From Colwellia psychrerythraea 34H (GTDB taxonomy: Bacteria; Pseudomonadota; Gammaproteobacteria; Enterobacterales; Alteromonadaceae): a stretch of 64,000 nt of DNA. The stretch covers positions 2,294,001 to 2,358,000 of the forward strand of contig NC_003910.7 of assembly GCF_000012325.1 (NCBI RefSeq), read 5' to 3'. Positions 1 through 10,097 of the stretch are shown in pieces (the stretch's first letter is position 1; every line of letters begins with the position of its first letter). The notes below the pieces were generated by a model. It was not told the origin of the DNA, searched no databases, and saw only the letters and a list, made by a program, of their open reading frames with translations. The translations under genes were made by a program, and so were the position numbers.

Positions 1-942
1 TAATGCCCAAACATTTTGCGGTTTATTTAATGCTTGCCCAGTTACCGTAACAACACGACGAATAAGGGGAGTGTCATGCCTAACCGCTTCATTAATAGCA
101 AAACACGTAGCAATGTTTTGCATCACAATGCCATCATGTATGGGCAGTCGACCTGATTTGACCTCTTGACCTGTTAGAATTTGAACCAGTTGCTTTTCAC
201 CACCCGTAGGGTACTTTGTAGGCACGATGCAAACTTTGATTTTCTCAATAGCAGCGGTGGCTTTTTGTAGCGCTTTAATAGCCTTGGGTTTGTTGGCTTC
301 TATGCCAATTAAAATAACGGTAGGGGTCAACAGTCTATCAAGAATTTTTATGCCGTCTACAATGGCGTTACTTTGTTCCATCATTAATAAATCATCAGCG
401 GTGATGTAGGGCTCACATTCTGCGCCGTTAATGATAAGAAATTTAATATCGGGCTTGCTGCTTACTTTTATATGGGTAGGAAAACCAGCACCACCCATGC
501 CAGCAATACCAGCATTAGCAATTTTTTTAACTATTTCATGGTTAGATAGCTGTTCTAAATCTTCACAAACGTTTCTTTTACGCCAAGTGTCTTCGCCATC
601 TACGTCAAGAAATACGCACAATTGACTTAAGCCAGATGGGTGAGCTATTACCGACATTTTGATTGCACTGATTGTCCCACTGGTAGGTGCGTGAATTGGC
701 ACTACCATAGGATTAGTACTTAACGTTAGCGCTTGCCCTTTTAGTACATGTTCACCGATGCTAACGAGTAAATCACCTTCTCGGCCGATATGCTGTTGCA
801 GTGGAATAATTAACTGTTTTGGTAAAGCAAGATGCTTGATTGGCTTATTCGACGTTAGAAACTTTTGTTCAGGGGGATGAATACCACCATGAAAATCCCA
901 AAAATTTCCACGCGTGATACGCTCTATTACTGATTCCACCAT
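1..942 (-). CDS. rsxC: RsxC/RnfC, electron transport complex subunit C (3' part cut by window edge)
   Basis: Peripheral subunit of the Rsx/Rnf membrane complex, which moves electrons between NADH and ferredoxin-type carriers and in gammaproteobacteria keeps SoxR reduced. The frame is open from the ATG at 942 down to base 1 (314 codons) and has no stop, so the C-terminal ferredoxin and repeat region lies outside. Visible are the N-terminal GNFWDFHGGIHPPEQK segment, a glycine-rich GMGGAGFPTH nucleotide-binding loop and the INGAECEPYITAD motif, all typical of RnfC. An AGGAGA-like ribosome site precedes the start. It lies 6 bp behind rsxB, in the usual A-B-C order, so one transcript is likely. 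The family call is firm. Confidence 0.93.
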   Translation of the reverse strand, partial: MVESVIERITRGNFWDFHGGIHPPEQKFLTSNKPIKHLALPKQLIIPLQQHIGREGDLLVSIGEHVLKGQALTLSTNPMVVPIHAPTSGTISAIKMSVIAHPSGLSQLCVFLDVDGEDTWRKRNVCEDLEQLSNHEIVKKIANAGIAGMGGAGFPTHIKVSSKPDIKFLIINGAECEPYITADDLLMMEQSNAIVDGIKILDRLLTPTVILIGIEANKPKAIKALQKATAAIEKIKVCIVPTKYPTGGEKQLVQILTGQEVKSGRLPIHDGIVMQNIATCFAINEAVRHDTPLIRRVVTVTGQALNKPQNVWAL

Positions 943-948
943 ATTCTC

Positions 949-1518
949 CTAATCCAGTTGCTTTACTGGAATACTGGTTAAATCCCATTGCCAATTATGA
1001 ATAGTATCTGGCAATTCACGCATTTCAATACAATCTACAGGGCAGGGAGCAACACATAAGTCACAACCGGTACACTCATCTATGATAATGGTATGCATTT
1101 GTTTTGCTGCGCCTATAATGGCGTCAACCGGACAAGCCTGTATACACTTAGTGCAACCGATACAATCTTCTTCAATAACAAAAGCAACTTTAGGTCGGTT
1201 ACTTTTTGGAGCATCACCGCTAACATGACTATCATCAATAGGTTGAACTTCAACGCCCATTAAGTCTGCTATTTTCTTGATAGTGTCTTCACCACCAGGT
1301 GCACATTTATTAATAGCCTCACCATCAGCAACGGCTTGCGCGTATGGCTTACAACCAGGGTAGCCACATTGGCCACATTGAGTTTGAGGAAGTAGTGCAT
1401 CAAGCTGATCAACTATGGGGTCGGCATCAACTTTAAAACGTACGGAGGCAAAACCTAATAGGGCACCAAAAACGGCAGCAATACTACCTAAAACAAGGAT
1501 GGCAATAAGGATGTTCAT
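949..1518 (-). CDS. rsxB: RsxB/RnfB, iron-sulfur subunit of electron transport complex
   Basis: Iron-sulfur subunit of the Rsx/Rnf complex. The 189-residue protein begins with one hydrophobic membrane anchor (about residues 3-25), followed by a four-cysteine cluster site beginning CGQCGYPGC (about residue 48) and then two ferredoxin-type 4Fe-4S motifs, [12 protein letters not shown] and [12 protein letters not shown], in the C-terminal half. Length and cysteine pattern agree with E. coli RsxB (192 residues). The gene sits 1 bp after rsxA and 6 bp before rsxC, which indicates tight co-transcription. Nothing unusual was seen. Confidence 0.96.
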   Translation of the reverse strand: MNILIAILVLGSIAAVFGALLGFASVRFKVDADPIVDQLDALLPQTQCGQCGYPGCKPYAQAVADGEAINKCAPGGEDTIKKIADLMGVEVQPIDDSHVSGDAPKSNRPKVAFVIEEDCIGCTKCIQACPVDAIIGAAKQMHTIIIDECTGCDLCVAPCPVDCIEMRELPDTIHNWQWDLTSIPVKQLD

Positions 1519-1519
1519 G

Positions 1520-2101
1520 TTAAATTTTCACCAAACCGGTAAAACCAAGGAATGCTAATGACATTAAACCTGCGGTTATCATTGCAATAGCAGTACCTTT
1601 AAAAGGTGCAGGTACATCGGCATTGGCTAACTTTTCACGCATGGCAGAAAACATAATTAATACCAATGAAAAACCTAGCGCAGCACCAAAGCCATAAATA
1701 ATTGATTCAAAAAAGCCGTGTTGTAACCTTAAATTCAGCAAGGCAACACCCAAGACCGCACAGTTTGTGGTGATCAAGGGTAAGAAAATACCTAATAAGC
1801 GATAAAGGCTAGCACTGGTTTTATGAACAACCATTTCAGTAAATTGTACGACGACGGCTATCACCAATATAAAACTCATGGTGGTTAGGTATTCAAGGTT
1901 TAGTGGTACAAGCAGATATGTGGTAACTAAATAACTCAGTAGAGAGGCTAAAGTCATGACGAAAACAGTGGCGAATGACATGCCTATAGCTGTTTCAGTA
2001 CGTGACGAAACACCCATAAAAGGGCATAGGCCAAGAAATTGTACTAAAACAAAGTTGTTTACGAGTACAGTGCCAACGAGAAGTAACAGATAATCAGTCA
2101 T
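1520..2101 (-). CDS. rsxA: RsxA/RnfA, integral membrane subunit of electron transport complex
   Basis: Polytopic inner-membrane subunit of the Rsx/Rnf complex, homologous to NqrE. The 193 residues (same as E. coli RsxA) form about six hydrophobic helices; the N-terminal [18 protein letters not shown] motif and the later [11 protein letters not shown] motif contain the conserved cysteines of the family. It is the first gene of the visible rsxABC run, so the operon promoter should lie in 2102-2247, where no consensus promoter stood out. Confidence 0.96.
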   Translation of the reverse strand: MTDYLLLLVGTVLVNNFVLVQFLGLCPFMGVSSRTETAIGMSFATVFVMTLASLLSYLVTTYLLVPLNLEYLTTMSFILVIAVVVQFTEMVVHKTSASLYRLLGIFLPLITTNCAVLGVALLNLRLQHGFFESIIYGFGAALGFSLVLIMFSAMREKLANADVPAPFKGTAIAMITAGLMSLAFLGFTGLVKI

Positions 2102-2247
2102 TTACTTTAAAGGTCATTAGGTTATTTACGATAATTATGCCGCTATTATCCGTGTTTTTAGTTTATATAACAACACACCGGCAGTAAGGGTATTACGCTT
2201 TTATTCATTTTCTTTGCTTTGAAATAACAAATGTTACTTCTGTAAAA

Positions 2248-2276
2248 AAGCCGAATGCTTATGATACATTCGGCTT
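2248..2276 (-). terminator. Rho-independent terminator of the CsrD-like gene
   Basis: A 10-bp inverted repeat (arms 2248-2257 and 2267-2276, AAGCCGAATG and its complement) lies just past the stop of the minus-strand gene ending at 2303. On the minus strand it is followed by a run of T. It separates that gene from rsxA. Confidence 0.8.
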
Positions 2277-2302
2277 CAAGCAATACAAAGGGGTAAGACT
2301 AA

Positions 2303-4207
2303 TTATAATTGTGCAGGTTTTCCAACATAATAGCCCTGACAACCATCGATAAAGAGTTTTTCTAATGTGTGCTTTTCTTCTTGGCTTTCGACACTTTCAG
2401 CTAATACGCTAATGCCAAGTCTGTGAGCTAAATCTACCATTAAGCGTAAGAAGTATTGATTGTTCTTATCATCGTCAATATCACGAGTATAAGAACTATC
2501 CATTTTAATGTAGTCAGGTGTTAAATCTCTGAAGAACTTAAATGAAGTCAAGCCTACACCAAATCGCTCTACAGTCACTCTTGAGCCTACACGGTGTAGC
2601 ATGTCAACTAGGCGTTTAGCCGTTTTAATATTTTGTTGAAGACCTAGTTCTGATATTTCAAACACTAATCGAGAGGCTGCACTTGGTTCGCGCAATAACT
2701 TACGCTCTAGCCAGATCATAAAGTGCTCATTGTTAATACTCCGAGGACTAATATTAATACCATAGCTACTGTCGAGCATATTTTTGCTGGTTATCTCTTT
2801 AATGGCCGTGTCTATGATAAGTCGGTCTACATCGGTTATCTTGTCTAGTTTTTCTGCCATAGCAATAAATGTTGCTGTAGGTAACATGTTATTGTTAGCG
2901 TTAAGGAAACGCGCTAATATTTCTCCATAAACGCGAGTATTACGACCACTTGGTTGGATTGGCTGTAATAATAAGCTGATGCGACCAGCACCTAATACAC
3001 TATCTATCTCTTGTCGCCAGTTTTGATTGCCATAGTTTGCGCTGCTATCATTTAAAATATCAATATCTTTTTGCGAATACCATGAATTTACTTTTTGTGT
3101 TTGAGCAACACTGACTCCGGTATCGGCTAGCGCTAATAATTCACCTAATGGCTTGGATTTATCAAAATAGACTAAGCCTGTGAAGGCTACAGAATCTAAT
3201 TCATTGACTTGCTGATAGTCATTAAACTTAATTGTTAACTCACTGGCATAGTCTTCAGCTAGCTTTAGCTTCACGTTAGGTAATATAGTGGCAAAATCGG
3301 AACTGTTGAGACGAAAAATCTTCCCCGTAGGTCTTGAAATCAAAGCCGTTTTTATTATCTCGGCCACTCTTACAATATAATTGTCACCTGAGCTATAACC
3401 GTGGATTTGATTAATGGTCTGTAACTCAGAGCAACGAGTAATTAGAAGAACACCAAAATTAACCGGGCTGTCATTTACAATTTCGTTTTCATAAAATTGG
3501 ACAAATCGATTTCGATTTTCAATGCCCGTTAAGCTGTCTACATGGGCTTCTATTTCTAGATTGGTTGTATTATTAAATTGCTCTGTCATCATTGTCTTGA
3601 TTTCGGCAATACCTTCTTCTAAAGCAGGAATCTCAAGTAGTTGTTGATTATCCTGTTCCTTGGTAATGAAATCGGCATTATTAATTTTTGCTAGTTCATT
3701 ACCAATTTGCTTGCTGATCACACTAAAAATAGTTAATTGTAATTTATAATTCAATCTTGCTGAAATAAAAACAAATATAATTGATAACGCAATAACACCG
3801 ATAAACAGTTGCGTTAAAAAATTAATTATTCCGATAAAATCTAATTGGTATTGAACTTGTAAATTAAGCTCACTTACCGAGACTGTTTTACGTTGTGCTA
3901 AAAAAGAATCGAGAGGATGAATATAATTATTTTGATAATTAACGAGTATTAGAGAATCACGTTTAATAATTAAGGTTTGGTAATCGTCACTGGCCTTTAA
4001 AACAGCCGACAACGTAGTAGCGATCTCTTGTGCAGGAATATCATCGGCAACAAATTGTTGACTAATAGTTTGAATGGTTTTTTGTTGCGATAGCGTTTGC
4101 TGATTCACATAAGTGGAAAGCAAGAAAAATGCAATGCCACCTAAAGCGACTATGAAAACTAACGCAAACAATATATTTTTGATAAATAACTTAGAAAACT
4201 TATACAT
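2303..4207 (-). CDS. CsrD-like membrane protein with degenerate GGDEF and EAL domains
   Basis: Predicted regulatory membrane protein of 634 residues. Seen: two hydrophobic segments (about 10-32 and 128-150) flanking a periplasmic loop, a linker, a GGDEF-type domain (about 220-380) whose signature is NSSDF instead of GGDEF (about 303), and an EAL domain (about 400-634). The EAL domain keeps an E-x-L-x-R motif (EILAR), the NISP asparagine, the EISE glutamates, YIKMD lysine and the final CQGYYVG, but the paired metal-binding aspartates before FG are replaced by ER (about 548). Synthesis and hydrolysis of cyclic-di-GMP are therefore both unlikely. This architecture resembles CsrD, the factor that targets CsrB/C RNAs for RNase E, but LapD-like signal binding is also possible. 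Monocistronic, with its own terminator. Confidence 0.7.
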   Translation of the reverse strand: MYKFSKLFIKNILFALVFIVALGGIAFFLLSTYVNQQTLSQQKTIQTISQQFVADDIPAQEIATTLSAVLKASDDYQTLIIKRDSLILVNYQNNYIHPLDSFLAQRKTVSVSELNLQVQYQLDFIGIINFLTQLFIGVIALSIIFVFISARLNYKLQLTIFSVISKQIGNELAKINNADFITKEQDNQQLLEIPALEEGIAEIKTMMTEQFNNTTNLEIEAHVDSLTGIENRNRFVQFYENEIVNDSPVNFGVLLITRCSELQTINQIHGYSSGDNYIVRVAEIIKTALISRPTGKIFRLNSSDFATILPNVKLKLAEDYASELTIKFNDYQQVNELDSVAFTGLVYFDKSKPLGELLALADTGVSVAQTQKVNSWYSQKDIDILNDSSANYGNQNWRQEIDSVLGAGRISLLLQPIQPSGRNTRVYGEILARFLNANNNMLPTATFIAMAEKLDKITDVDRLIIDTAIKEITSKNMLDSSYGINISPRSINNEHFMIWLERKLLREPSAASRLVFEISELGLQQNIKTAKRLVDMLHRVGSRVTVERFGVGLTSFKFFRDLTPDYIKMDSSYTRDIDDDKNNQYFLRLMVDLAHRLGISVLAESVESQEEKHTLEKLFIDGCQGYYVGKPAQL

Positions 4208-4608
4208 AATGAAATTAAATGCTCCGTTAGAAATCTATCGAGGGTAATAGATATACTGTAGAAATCAGTGCTATTTTTTTATATGAAATGATAGTCATAT
4301 TTATAGCTGCATTATAAGGGCAATACTAACATATTGTAAAATATAAATTAATTTTAGCAAATATTTCCTCGATATTGATAAGACAGATTTTGCACAATAA
4401 TCTACTTTTCTAGTGGATAATGCTTAATCCCTCTTGCGCTTGTTGTCGAGCCACTATATAATTTGCCGCAATAGAGCTTAATAAGATGTCACTGAATAAA
4501 TTAACATGTTTTATGTTGTTTATATTCTTATTAATATTATTAGTAGTTTAGCTATTAATAACCAGATTAAATCGTTTTTTGTTTAATCTAGGGGGAAAAC
4601 AGTGAAAT

Positions 4609-4632
4609 AAGCCCCTGATTTGGGGTTTTTTT
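4609..4632 (+). terminator. Terminator/attenuator hairpin upstream of rimP
   Basis: Stem AAGCCCC / GGGGTTT with loop TGATTT, running into T residues. It lies about 140 bp before rimP with no plus-strand gene before it, so attenuation of the rimP-nusA transcript is a reasonable reading. Confidence 0.55.
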
Positions 4633-4688
4633 GTTTTTTTACGCGGATAAATTACGTAATTATAGACAAATACAGTAAAAATCTCGTT

Positions 4689-4708
4689 GGGCTATGTGCC
4701 CTTTTTTT
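4689..4708 (+). terminator. Second terminator-like hairpin in rimP leader
   Basis: Short stem GGGC/GCCC with loop TATGT (4689-4701) followed directly by seven T (4702-4708), 66 bp before the rimP start. Form fits an intrinsic terminator or attenuator. Confidence 0.55.
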
Positions 4709-4774
4709 ATATCTAAAATTTATACTATGCTGCTTATGTATTTATCATGAGAGCAGAGTAACAGGAGAAAACGC

Positions 4775-5230
4775 TTGGCTAAATTTGAGCAAAAACTAAC
4801 TGACTTATTAAGACCTGCAGTTGAAGAAACTGGCAAAACTTTGCATGGCATTGAATATATCAGTGCAGGCAACAACTCAGTTTTACGTTTGTTTATTGAC
4901 CATGAAAATGGCATTAATGTTGACGATTGTGCGGAAGTAAGCCGTCAAGTTGGTGCAATATTAGATGTAGAAGATCCTATTAGTAGTGAATACAGCTTAG
5001 AAGTTTCATCACCAGGTGTTGATCGACCATTATTTGAATTAGCACATTTTCAAGAAGTCATTGGTGAAACTATTAATGTAAAAATTTCGATGCCTTTAAA
5101 TGGTCGTCGAAAGTTCAAAGGGCCATTAGTTGCCATTGAAAACGATACCTTAATAGTAGAAGTTGATAGCATCGATTACGAATTAGCTATCAGCAACATA
5201 GATAAAGCGAATCTTGTCGCAAAGTTTTAA
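4775..5230 (+). CDS. rimP: RimP, ribosome maturation factor
   Basis: Cytoplasmic factor for late 30S subunit maturation. The 151-residue protein matches E. coli RimP (150) through both domains, including GINVDDCAEVSRQVGAILDVEDPI and EVSSPGVDRPLF-type segments. The start is a TTG: it is the codon that gives the expected N-terminus, and AGGAGA at 4762-4767 lies at the right distance before it. It is the first gene of the rimP-nusA-infB run, 48 bp before nusA. The rare start codon plus leader hairpins suggest limited translation, an inference. Confidence 0.95.
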   Translation: MAKFEQKLTDLLRPAVEETGKTLHGIEYISAGNNSVLRLFIDHENGINVDDCAEVSRQVGAILDVEDPISSEYSLEVSSPGVDRPLFELAHFQEVIGETINVKISMPLNGRRKFKGPLVAIENDTLIVEVDSIDYELAISNIDKANLVAKF

Positions 5231-5278
5231 ACCTTGAATAGATCAAAAACAGTTAACATAAATTAAAGGCTAAGTAGC

Positions 5279-6772
5279 ATGAGTAAGGAAATATTACTGG
5301 TTGTTGATGCGGTTTCTAATGAAAAAGCATTACCACGAGAAAGCATTTTTGAAGCAATGGAAACTGCTTTAGAAACAGCTACCAAGAAAAAATACGAAGG
5401 AGACATCATTGTACGTGTCAGCATTGACCGTATAAGTGGTGAATTTGATACTTTTCGTCGTTGGTTGATCATTGAAGATGGCGAACCGATGGAAAACCCA
5501 TACGCAGAAATTGGTTTAGCAGCAGCGCAATATGATGCTCCTGAATTGAACGTAGGCGATTATTCTGAAGATCAAATTGAGTCAGTTAAATTTGACCGTG
5601 TAACTACGCAAACAGCTAAACAAGTTATCGTTCAAAAGATACGTGAAGCTGAACGTGCTTTAGTGACTGAAGCTTATCAAGAGCACTTAGGTGAGATTGT
5701 TACCGGTGTTGTTAAAAAAGCAAGTCGTGAGAGTGTTATTGTTGATTTAGGTAATAATGCTGAAGCCGTTATTTACCGTGATGACATGTTACCACGCGAA
5801 ACATTTCGTCCGGGTGACCGTGTACGTGGTTTGTTGTATGAAATCAAACCAGAAGCACGTGGCGCGCAATTATTTTTAAGCCGTACTAAACCTGAAATGC
5901 TCATTGAGCTTTTCCGTGTTGAAGTGCCTGAAATTGGCGAAGAGATGTTAGAAATTAAGGGCGCAGCTCGTGACCCTGGTTCTCGCGCTAAAATTGCCGT
6001 TAAAAGTAATGATAAGCGTATAGACCCTGTTGGTGCTTGCGTTGGTATGCGTGGTTCACGTGTACAAGCTGTTTCTGGCGAGTTAGGTGGAGAGCGTGTT
6101 GATATCGTATTATATGATGACAACGTTGCTCAATATGTAATTAACGCTATGTCACCTGCTGAAGTCGCTTCAATTATTGTTGATGAAGACAAAGGCACTA
6201 TGGATATTGCCGTTGAAGAAGCTAATTTAGCTATGGCGATTGGCCGTAGTGGTCAAAACATTCGTTTAGCTAGCCAGTTAACTGGTTGGGAACTCAATGT
6301 AATGACTGTTGCTGACATGAAAGAGAAGCATCAGGCAGAAAACGATAAAGTATTAAACTTGTTTATTGATAAGTTAGATCTTGATGAAGATTTTGCCACA
6401 TTACTAGCAGAAGAAGGCTTCACTTCATTAGAAGAGATTGCTTATGTTCCTACCGCTGAAATGCTAGATATTGATGGTCTTGATGAAGAGATCATTGAAG
6501 CGCTTCGTGAACGTGCTAAAGAAGCATTAACGACACAAGCGTTAGCTAGCGAAGAAACTTTAGAGGGGTCTGAGCCAGCTCAAGACTTACTTGACCTTGA
6601 CGGTTTAGAGCGTCATTTAGCATTTGTTTTAGCAAGTCGTGGTGTTCGCACACTCGAAGACTTAGCTGAACAGGGTATCGATGAAATAAGCGATATTGAA
6701 GAATTAGATGAAACCAAAGCGGGTGAGCTAATCATGGCTGCGCGTAACATTTGTTGGTTTAACGAAGAATAA
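5279..6772 (+). CDS. nusA: NusA, transcription termination/antitermination factor
   Basis: RNA-polymerase-associated factor for pausing, termination and rRNA antitermination. The 497 residues (E. coli 495) show the N-terminal polymerase-binding domain (1-125), an S1 domain (about 138-200, starting IVTGVVKK), two KH domains (about 230-345; [11 protein letters not shown] and [13 protein letters not shown]) and two acidic C-terminal repeats (about 362-425 and 437-495), an arrangement typical of gammaproteobacteria. AAAGG at 5265-5269 precedes the ATG. Co-transcribed with rimP and infB, 21 bp before the latter. Confidence 0.98.
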   Translation: MSKEILLVVDAVSNEKALPRESIFEAMETALETATKKKYEGDIIVRVSIDRISGEFDTFRRWLIIEDGEPMENPYAEIGLAAAQYDAPELNVGDYSEDQIESVKFDRVTTQTAKQVIVQKIREAERALVTEAYQEHLGEIVTGVVKKASRESVIVDLGNNAEAVIYRDDMLPRETFRPGDRVRGLLYEIKPEARGAQLFLSRTKPEMLIELFRVEVPEIGEEMLEIKGAARDPGSRAKIAVKSNDKRIDPVGACVGMRGSRVQAVSGELGGERVDIVLYDDNVAQYVINAMSPAEVASIIVDEDKGTMDIAVEEANLAMAIGRSGQNIRLASQLTGWELNVMTVADMKEKHQAENDKVLNLFIDKLDLDEDFATLLAEEGFTSLEEIAYVPTAEMLDIDGLDEEIIEALRERAKEALTTQALASEETLEGSEPAQDLLDLDGLERHLAFVLASRGVRTLEDLAEQGIDEISDIEELDETKAGELIMAARNICWFNEE

Positions 6773-6793
6773 TAACACCGGAGAATAATATAG

Positions 6794-9463
6794 ATGGCAG
6801 ATATAACTGTAGCAGAACTTGCCAAAGAAATCGGAACACCGGTGGATCGCTTAGTCACTCAATTAGCTGACTCAGGCGTGAATAAATCGGCTACCGATGC
6901 TATTTCGCAAGATGAAAAAGAAGCCTTATTAGGCCACCTTAAAAAACAACATGGTGATGAGTCGGAAGCAAAACCGAACAAACTCACTTTAAACCGTAAA
7001 ACTAAGTCTACTTTGACCATGGGTCACGGAAGTAAAGCTAAGTCGGTTAATGTTGAAGTTCGCAAAAAACGTACTTACGTGAAGCGTAGTGAAGTTGAAG
7101 ATGAAAAATTAGCTGAAGAAGCAGCGAAAGCTGAAGCTGAAGCAGCCATTTTAGCTGAAGCAGATGCCAAAGCGAAAGCAGAAGCAGCAGCGAAAGAAGC
7201 CGAAAATGAGAAAGGCGTTGCAGCAGCTAAAGCTGAAGTTGAAGCTGAGCGTAAAGCTGAAGCTAAAATTGAAGCGGCAGCTAAAGCAAAAATTGCGGCT
7301 GTAGAAAAAGCTAAAAATGTTGAACAAGCACCAGAAAAGGTAGCTGAGACAGAAGAAGCTAAAAAACTTCGTTTAGCACAAGAAAAAGAAACGCTAGCGA
7401 AAGTTGAAGCAGAAGCGGCAGCAGCGGCCGAAGCAGCTAAAAAGCTTGCTGAAGAAAATGAAGGTCGTTGGAAAGAACAAGAAGCTGAACGTAAAGCAAA
7501 AGAAAAAGAAGTTGTACATTTAACGTCTTCTGTCTACGCACAAGAAGCGGAAGATAAAAGTGACTCTGCTGATGAAAGTGGCCGTCGACGTAAGAAGAAA
7601 AAAGCGCCAGATCGTAATGCTCGTGGTCGTAATAGTGGCCGTGGTAAAGGTAAAACTTTGTCTTCACCACAAAGTTTAAAACATGGTTTTACAAAACCTG
7701 TTGAAACTAAATTACAAGATATTCGTATCGGTGAAACAATTTCTGTTGCTGAATTAGCAAATAAAATGTCTAAGAAAGGCGCTGAAGTTGTTAAAGCAAT
7801 GTTTAAATTGGGTGCTATGGCAACCATTAACCAAGTAATTGACCAAGAAACTGCAGCACTTGTTGCTGAAGATATGGGTTTTGAAGTTGTACTTGTTAAA
7901 GAAAATGCTTTAGAAGAAGCAGTACTTGCTGACCGTAATGATACTGGTGAAGAGATTACTCGTGCACCTGTTGTTACTATTATGGGTCATGTTGATCATG
8001 GTAAAACATCACTACTTGATCACATTCGTGAAGCAAAAGTAGCTGACGGCGAAGCGGGTGGTATTACTCAGCATATTGGTGCTTATCACGTAGAAACTGG
8101 TCATGGTATGATCACTTTCTTGGATACTCCAGGTCATGCTGCCTTTACTGCTATGCGTTCTCGTGGTGCAAAAGCGACAGATATCGTAGTGATTGTTGTT
8201 GCTGCAGATGATGGTGTTATGCCACAGACAATTGAAGCAATTCAACATGCTCAAGCCTCTGAAGCGCCTATTATCATTGCCGTTAACAAAATGGATAAAG
8301 AGTCTGCTGATCCAGATCGTGTTAAAAGTGAATTATCACAACACGGCGTTCTTTCAGAAGAGTGGGGCGGTGAGGTTCAATTCTGTCATGTATCAGCTAA
8401 GACTGGTCTAGGTATTGACGAATTACTTGATTCTATATTGTTACAATCTGAAGTATTAGAGCTAACTGCTGTTGTAGATAAAATGGCAAATGGTGTTGTG
8501 GTTGAATCTAAATTAGATAAAGGCCGTGGCCCAGTAGCAACTGTATTGGTACAAGAAGGTACATTGAAGCAAGGTGATATTGTACTTTGTGGTTTAGAAT
8601 ATGGCCGTGTTCGTGCAATGCGCGATGAAAATGGCAAAACTATTCAATCAGCAGGTCCATCTATCCCAGTTGAAATTATCGGATTAAGTGGTGTTCCAAT
8701 TTCAGGTGATGAAGCGACTGTTGTAAAAGATGAAAAGAAAGCGCGCGAAGTTGCTTTGTTCCGTCAAGGTAAATTCCGCGATGTGAAACTTGCTCGTCAA
8801 CAGAAAGCTAAACTTGAAAATATGTTTGCTAGTATGGCTGAAGGCGATATTTCAGAAGTTAATGTTGTCATTAAGTCAGATGTTCAAGGTTCACTTGAAG
8901 CAATCAGTGATTCACTTCTTAAGTTATCTACTGACGAAGTTAAAGTTAAAATCATCGGTTCTGGCGTAGGTGCTATCACTGAAACAGATGCTACATTAGC
9001 TGCTGCATCTAATGCTATTGTTGTTGGTTTCAACGTTCGTGCCGATGCTTCTGCGCGTAAAGTGATTGAATCAGAAAACATCGATTTACGTTACTACAGT
9101 GTTATCTACGCATTAATCGAAGAAGTTAAGCAAGCGATGAGCGGCATGTTAGCGCCAGAGTTCAAGCAAGAAATCATTGGTCTAGCACAAGTACGTGACG
9201 TGTTTAAATCGCCTAAAATCGGTGCTATTGCCGGTTGTATGGTTACTGAAGGTGTTATTAAACGTAGCGCTCCAATTCGTGTATTACGTGAAAACGTTGT
9301 TATATACGAAGGTGAACTTGAATCATTACGTCGCTTTAAAGATGACGTACAAGAAGTTCGTAACGGTACTGAGTGTGGTATCGGTGTTAAGAACTACAAT
9401 GATGTACGTGTTGGTGATCAAATTGAAGTCTTTGAAACCATCGAAATTAAGCGTTCGTTATAA
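6794..9463 (+). CDS. infB: IF-2, translation initiation factor
   Basis: GTPase that places initiator tRNA on the ribosome. The 889-residue protein (E. coli 890) has an IF2_N domain at the start, a long Ala/Glu/Lys-rich coiled-coil linker (about 95-265) and a second IF2_N-like segment, then the G domain with GHVDHGKT (about 398-405), DTPGHAAF and NKMD motifs and the C-terminal beta-barrel and fMet-tRNA domains. CCGGAGAA before the ATG serves as ribosome site. The linker is of low complexity and likely to vary in length between strains. Shorter internal-start isoforms, known in E. coli, were not assessed. Confidence 0.98.
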   Translation: MADITVAELAKEIGTPVDRLVTQLADSGVNKSATDAISQDEKEALLGHLKKQHGDESEAKPNKLTLNRKTKSTLTMGHGSKAKSVNVEVRKKRTYVKRSEVEDEKLAEEAAKAEAEAAILAEADAKAKAEAAAKEAENEKGVAAAKAEVEAERKAEAKIEAAAKAKIAAVEKAKNVEQAPEKVAETEEAKKLRLAQEKETLAKVEAEAAAAAEAAKKLAEENEGRWKEQEAERKAKEKEVVHLTSSVYAQEAEDKSDSADESGRRRKKKKAPDRNARGRNSGRGKGKTLSSPQSLKHGFTKPVETKLQDIRIGETISVAELANKMSKKGAEVVKAMFKLGAMATINQVIDQETAALVAEDMGFEVVLVKENALEEAVLADRNDTGEEITRAPVVTIMGHVDHGKTSLLDHIREAKVADGEAGGITQHIGAYHVETGHGMITFLDTPGHAAFTAMRSRGAKATDIVVIVVAADDGVMPQTIEAIQHAQASEAPIIIAVNKMDKESADPDRVKSELSQHGVLSEEWGGEVQFCHVSAKTGLGIDELLDSILLQSEVLELTAVVDKMANGVVVESKLDKGRGPVATVLVQEGTLKQGDIVLCGLEYGRVRAMRDENGKTIQSAGPSIPVEIIGLSGVPISGDEATVVKDEKKAREVALFRQGKFRDVKLARQQKAKLENMFASMAEGDISEVNVVIKSDVQGSLEAISDSLLKLSTDEVKVKIIGSGVGAITETDATLAAASNAIVVGFNVRADASARKVIESENIDLRYYSVIYALIEEVKQAMSGMLAPEFKQEIIGLAQVRDVFKSPKIGAIAGCMVTEGVIKRSAPIRVLRENVVIYEGELESLRRFKDDVQEVRNGTECGIGVKNYNDVRVGDQIEVFETIEIKRSL

Positions 9464-9500
9464 CTAGTATCTCATTGCTAGTAGGCACAATTATTGCGTT

Positions 9501-9537
9501 GGAAGTACTTATTGACATGCGTCAACTTCGTGCTTCC
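9501..9537 (+). other. Nested palindromes in infB-rbfA intergenic region
   Basis: An 8-bp stem with one G-U pair (GGAAGTAC with GTGCTTCC) encloses a second palindrome TTGAC-ATGC-GTCAA. It lies 38 bp after infB, before the terminator-like hairpin, and could be an RNA-processing site. No function is shown. Confidence 0.4.
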
Positions 9538-9585
9538 GCCTTATATTTGAACCAACTAGCTTCGAGCTAATAGTAAACTATTTTT

Positions 9586-9609
9586 CAAAAGGGGCTTATG
9601 CCCCTTTTG
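9586..9609 (+). terminator. Terminator-like hairpin between infB and rbfA
   Basis: Perfect 10-bp stem CAAAAGGGGC / GCCCCTTTTG with TTAT loop; the T run is inside the second arm. It would split rimP-nusA-infB from rbfA-truB or reduce read-through. Confidence 0.7.
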
Positions 9610-9665
9610 TGTTAATTATTGATAATTGAAAGCTGTTAGTAATAACAGTTTCATAGGAGTATACG

Positions 9666-10094
9666 ATGGCTAGAGAATATGCCCGTACTGACCGTGTTGG
9701 TCAGCAAATCCAAAAAGAAATCGCGACTATTTTAATGCGCGAAATTAAAGATCCTCGTTTAAGTATGACGACTGTTTCAGCTGTCGAAGTTACTCGTGAT
9801 TTAGCTTACGCTAAAATATTTGTTACTTTTTTTAATGATAATCAAGATGAAATAAAAGCCTCGTTAGAAGTATTAGCTGAAGCTGAAGGTTATATTCGTT
9901 CATTGTTAGGTAAACGTCTACGTGCTCGTATTATGCCGCATCTTCGCTTTGTTTATGATAGTTCAATGAGTGAAGGTGTTCGCATGAGCGCCTTAGTTGA
10001 CCAAGCTGTCGCTAGTGATAAAAATGGCGACGCAGAAGTTGATGATACTCAGGTTGACGATGAACCAAGTGTTGATAGTGAGAAAGGCGAATAA
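9666..10094 (+). CDS. rbfA: RbfA, 30S ribosome-binding factor
   Basis: Binds the 5' end helix of 16S rRNA in late 30S assembly and is needed for cold growth in E. coli. The 142 residues contain the single KH-like fold, with REYARTDRVGQQIQKE at the start and the ARIMPHLRFVYDSSMSEG segment near residue 100, followed by an acidic Asp/Glu tail (about 118-142) a little longer than in E. coli (133 residues). An AGGAG precedes the ATG. It is 3 bp from truB and shares its transcript. Confidence 0.96.
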   Translation: MAREYARTDRVGQQIQKEIATILMREIKDPRLSMTTVSAVEVTRDLAYAKIFVTFFNDNQDEIKASLEVLAEAEGYIRSLLGKRLRARIMPHLRFVYDSSMSEGVRMSALVDQAVASDKNGDAEVDDTQVDDEPSVDSEKGE

Positions 10095-10097
10095 GTA

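Larger units (their letters stand above)
4208..4774. other. 567-bp intergenic leader region between csrD-like gene and rimP
   Basis: No gene, and no tRNA in the position where enterobacteria often carry one upstream of rimP. Contains three successive palindromes on the rimP side: a perfect 8-bp inverted repeat at 4564-4589 (arms AGATTAAA/TTTAATCT), a terminator-like hairpin at 4609-4632 and another at 4689-4708. Promoters for both divergent neighbours must lie here; no unambiguous -35/-10 pair was picked out. Confidence 0.6.

Noticed and set aside
227..625. Two plus-strand frames opposite rsxC
   Set aside because: The minus-strand frame is clearly RsxC over the whole stretch; the others are antisense shadows.
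7437..8637. Several frames inside infB on both strands
   Set aside because: They are by-products of the biased codon use of infB; none has domain support.
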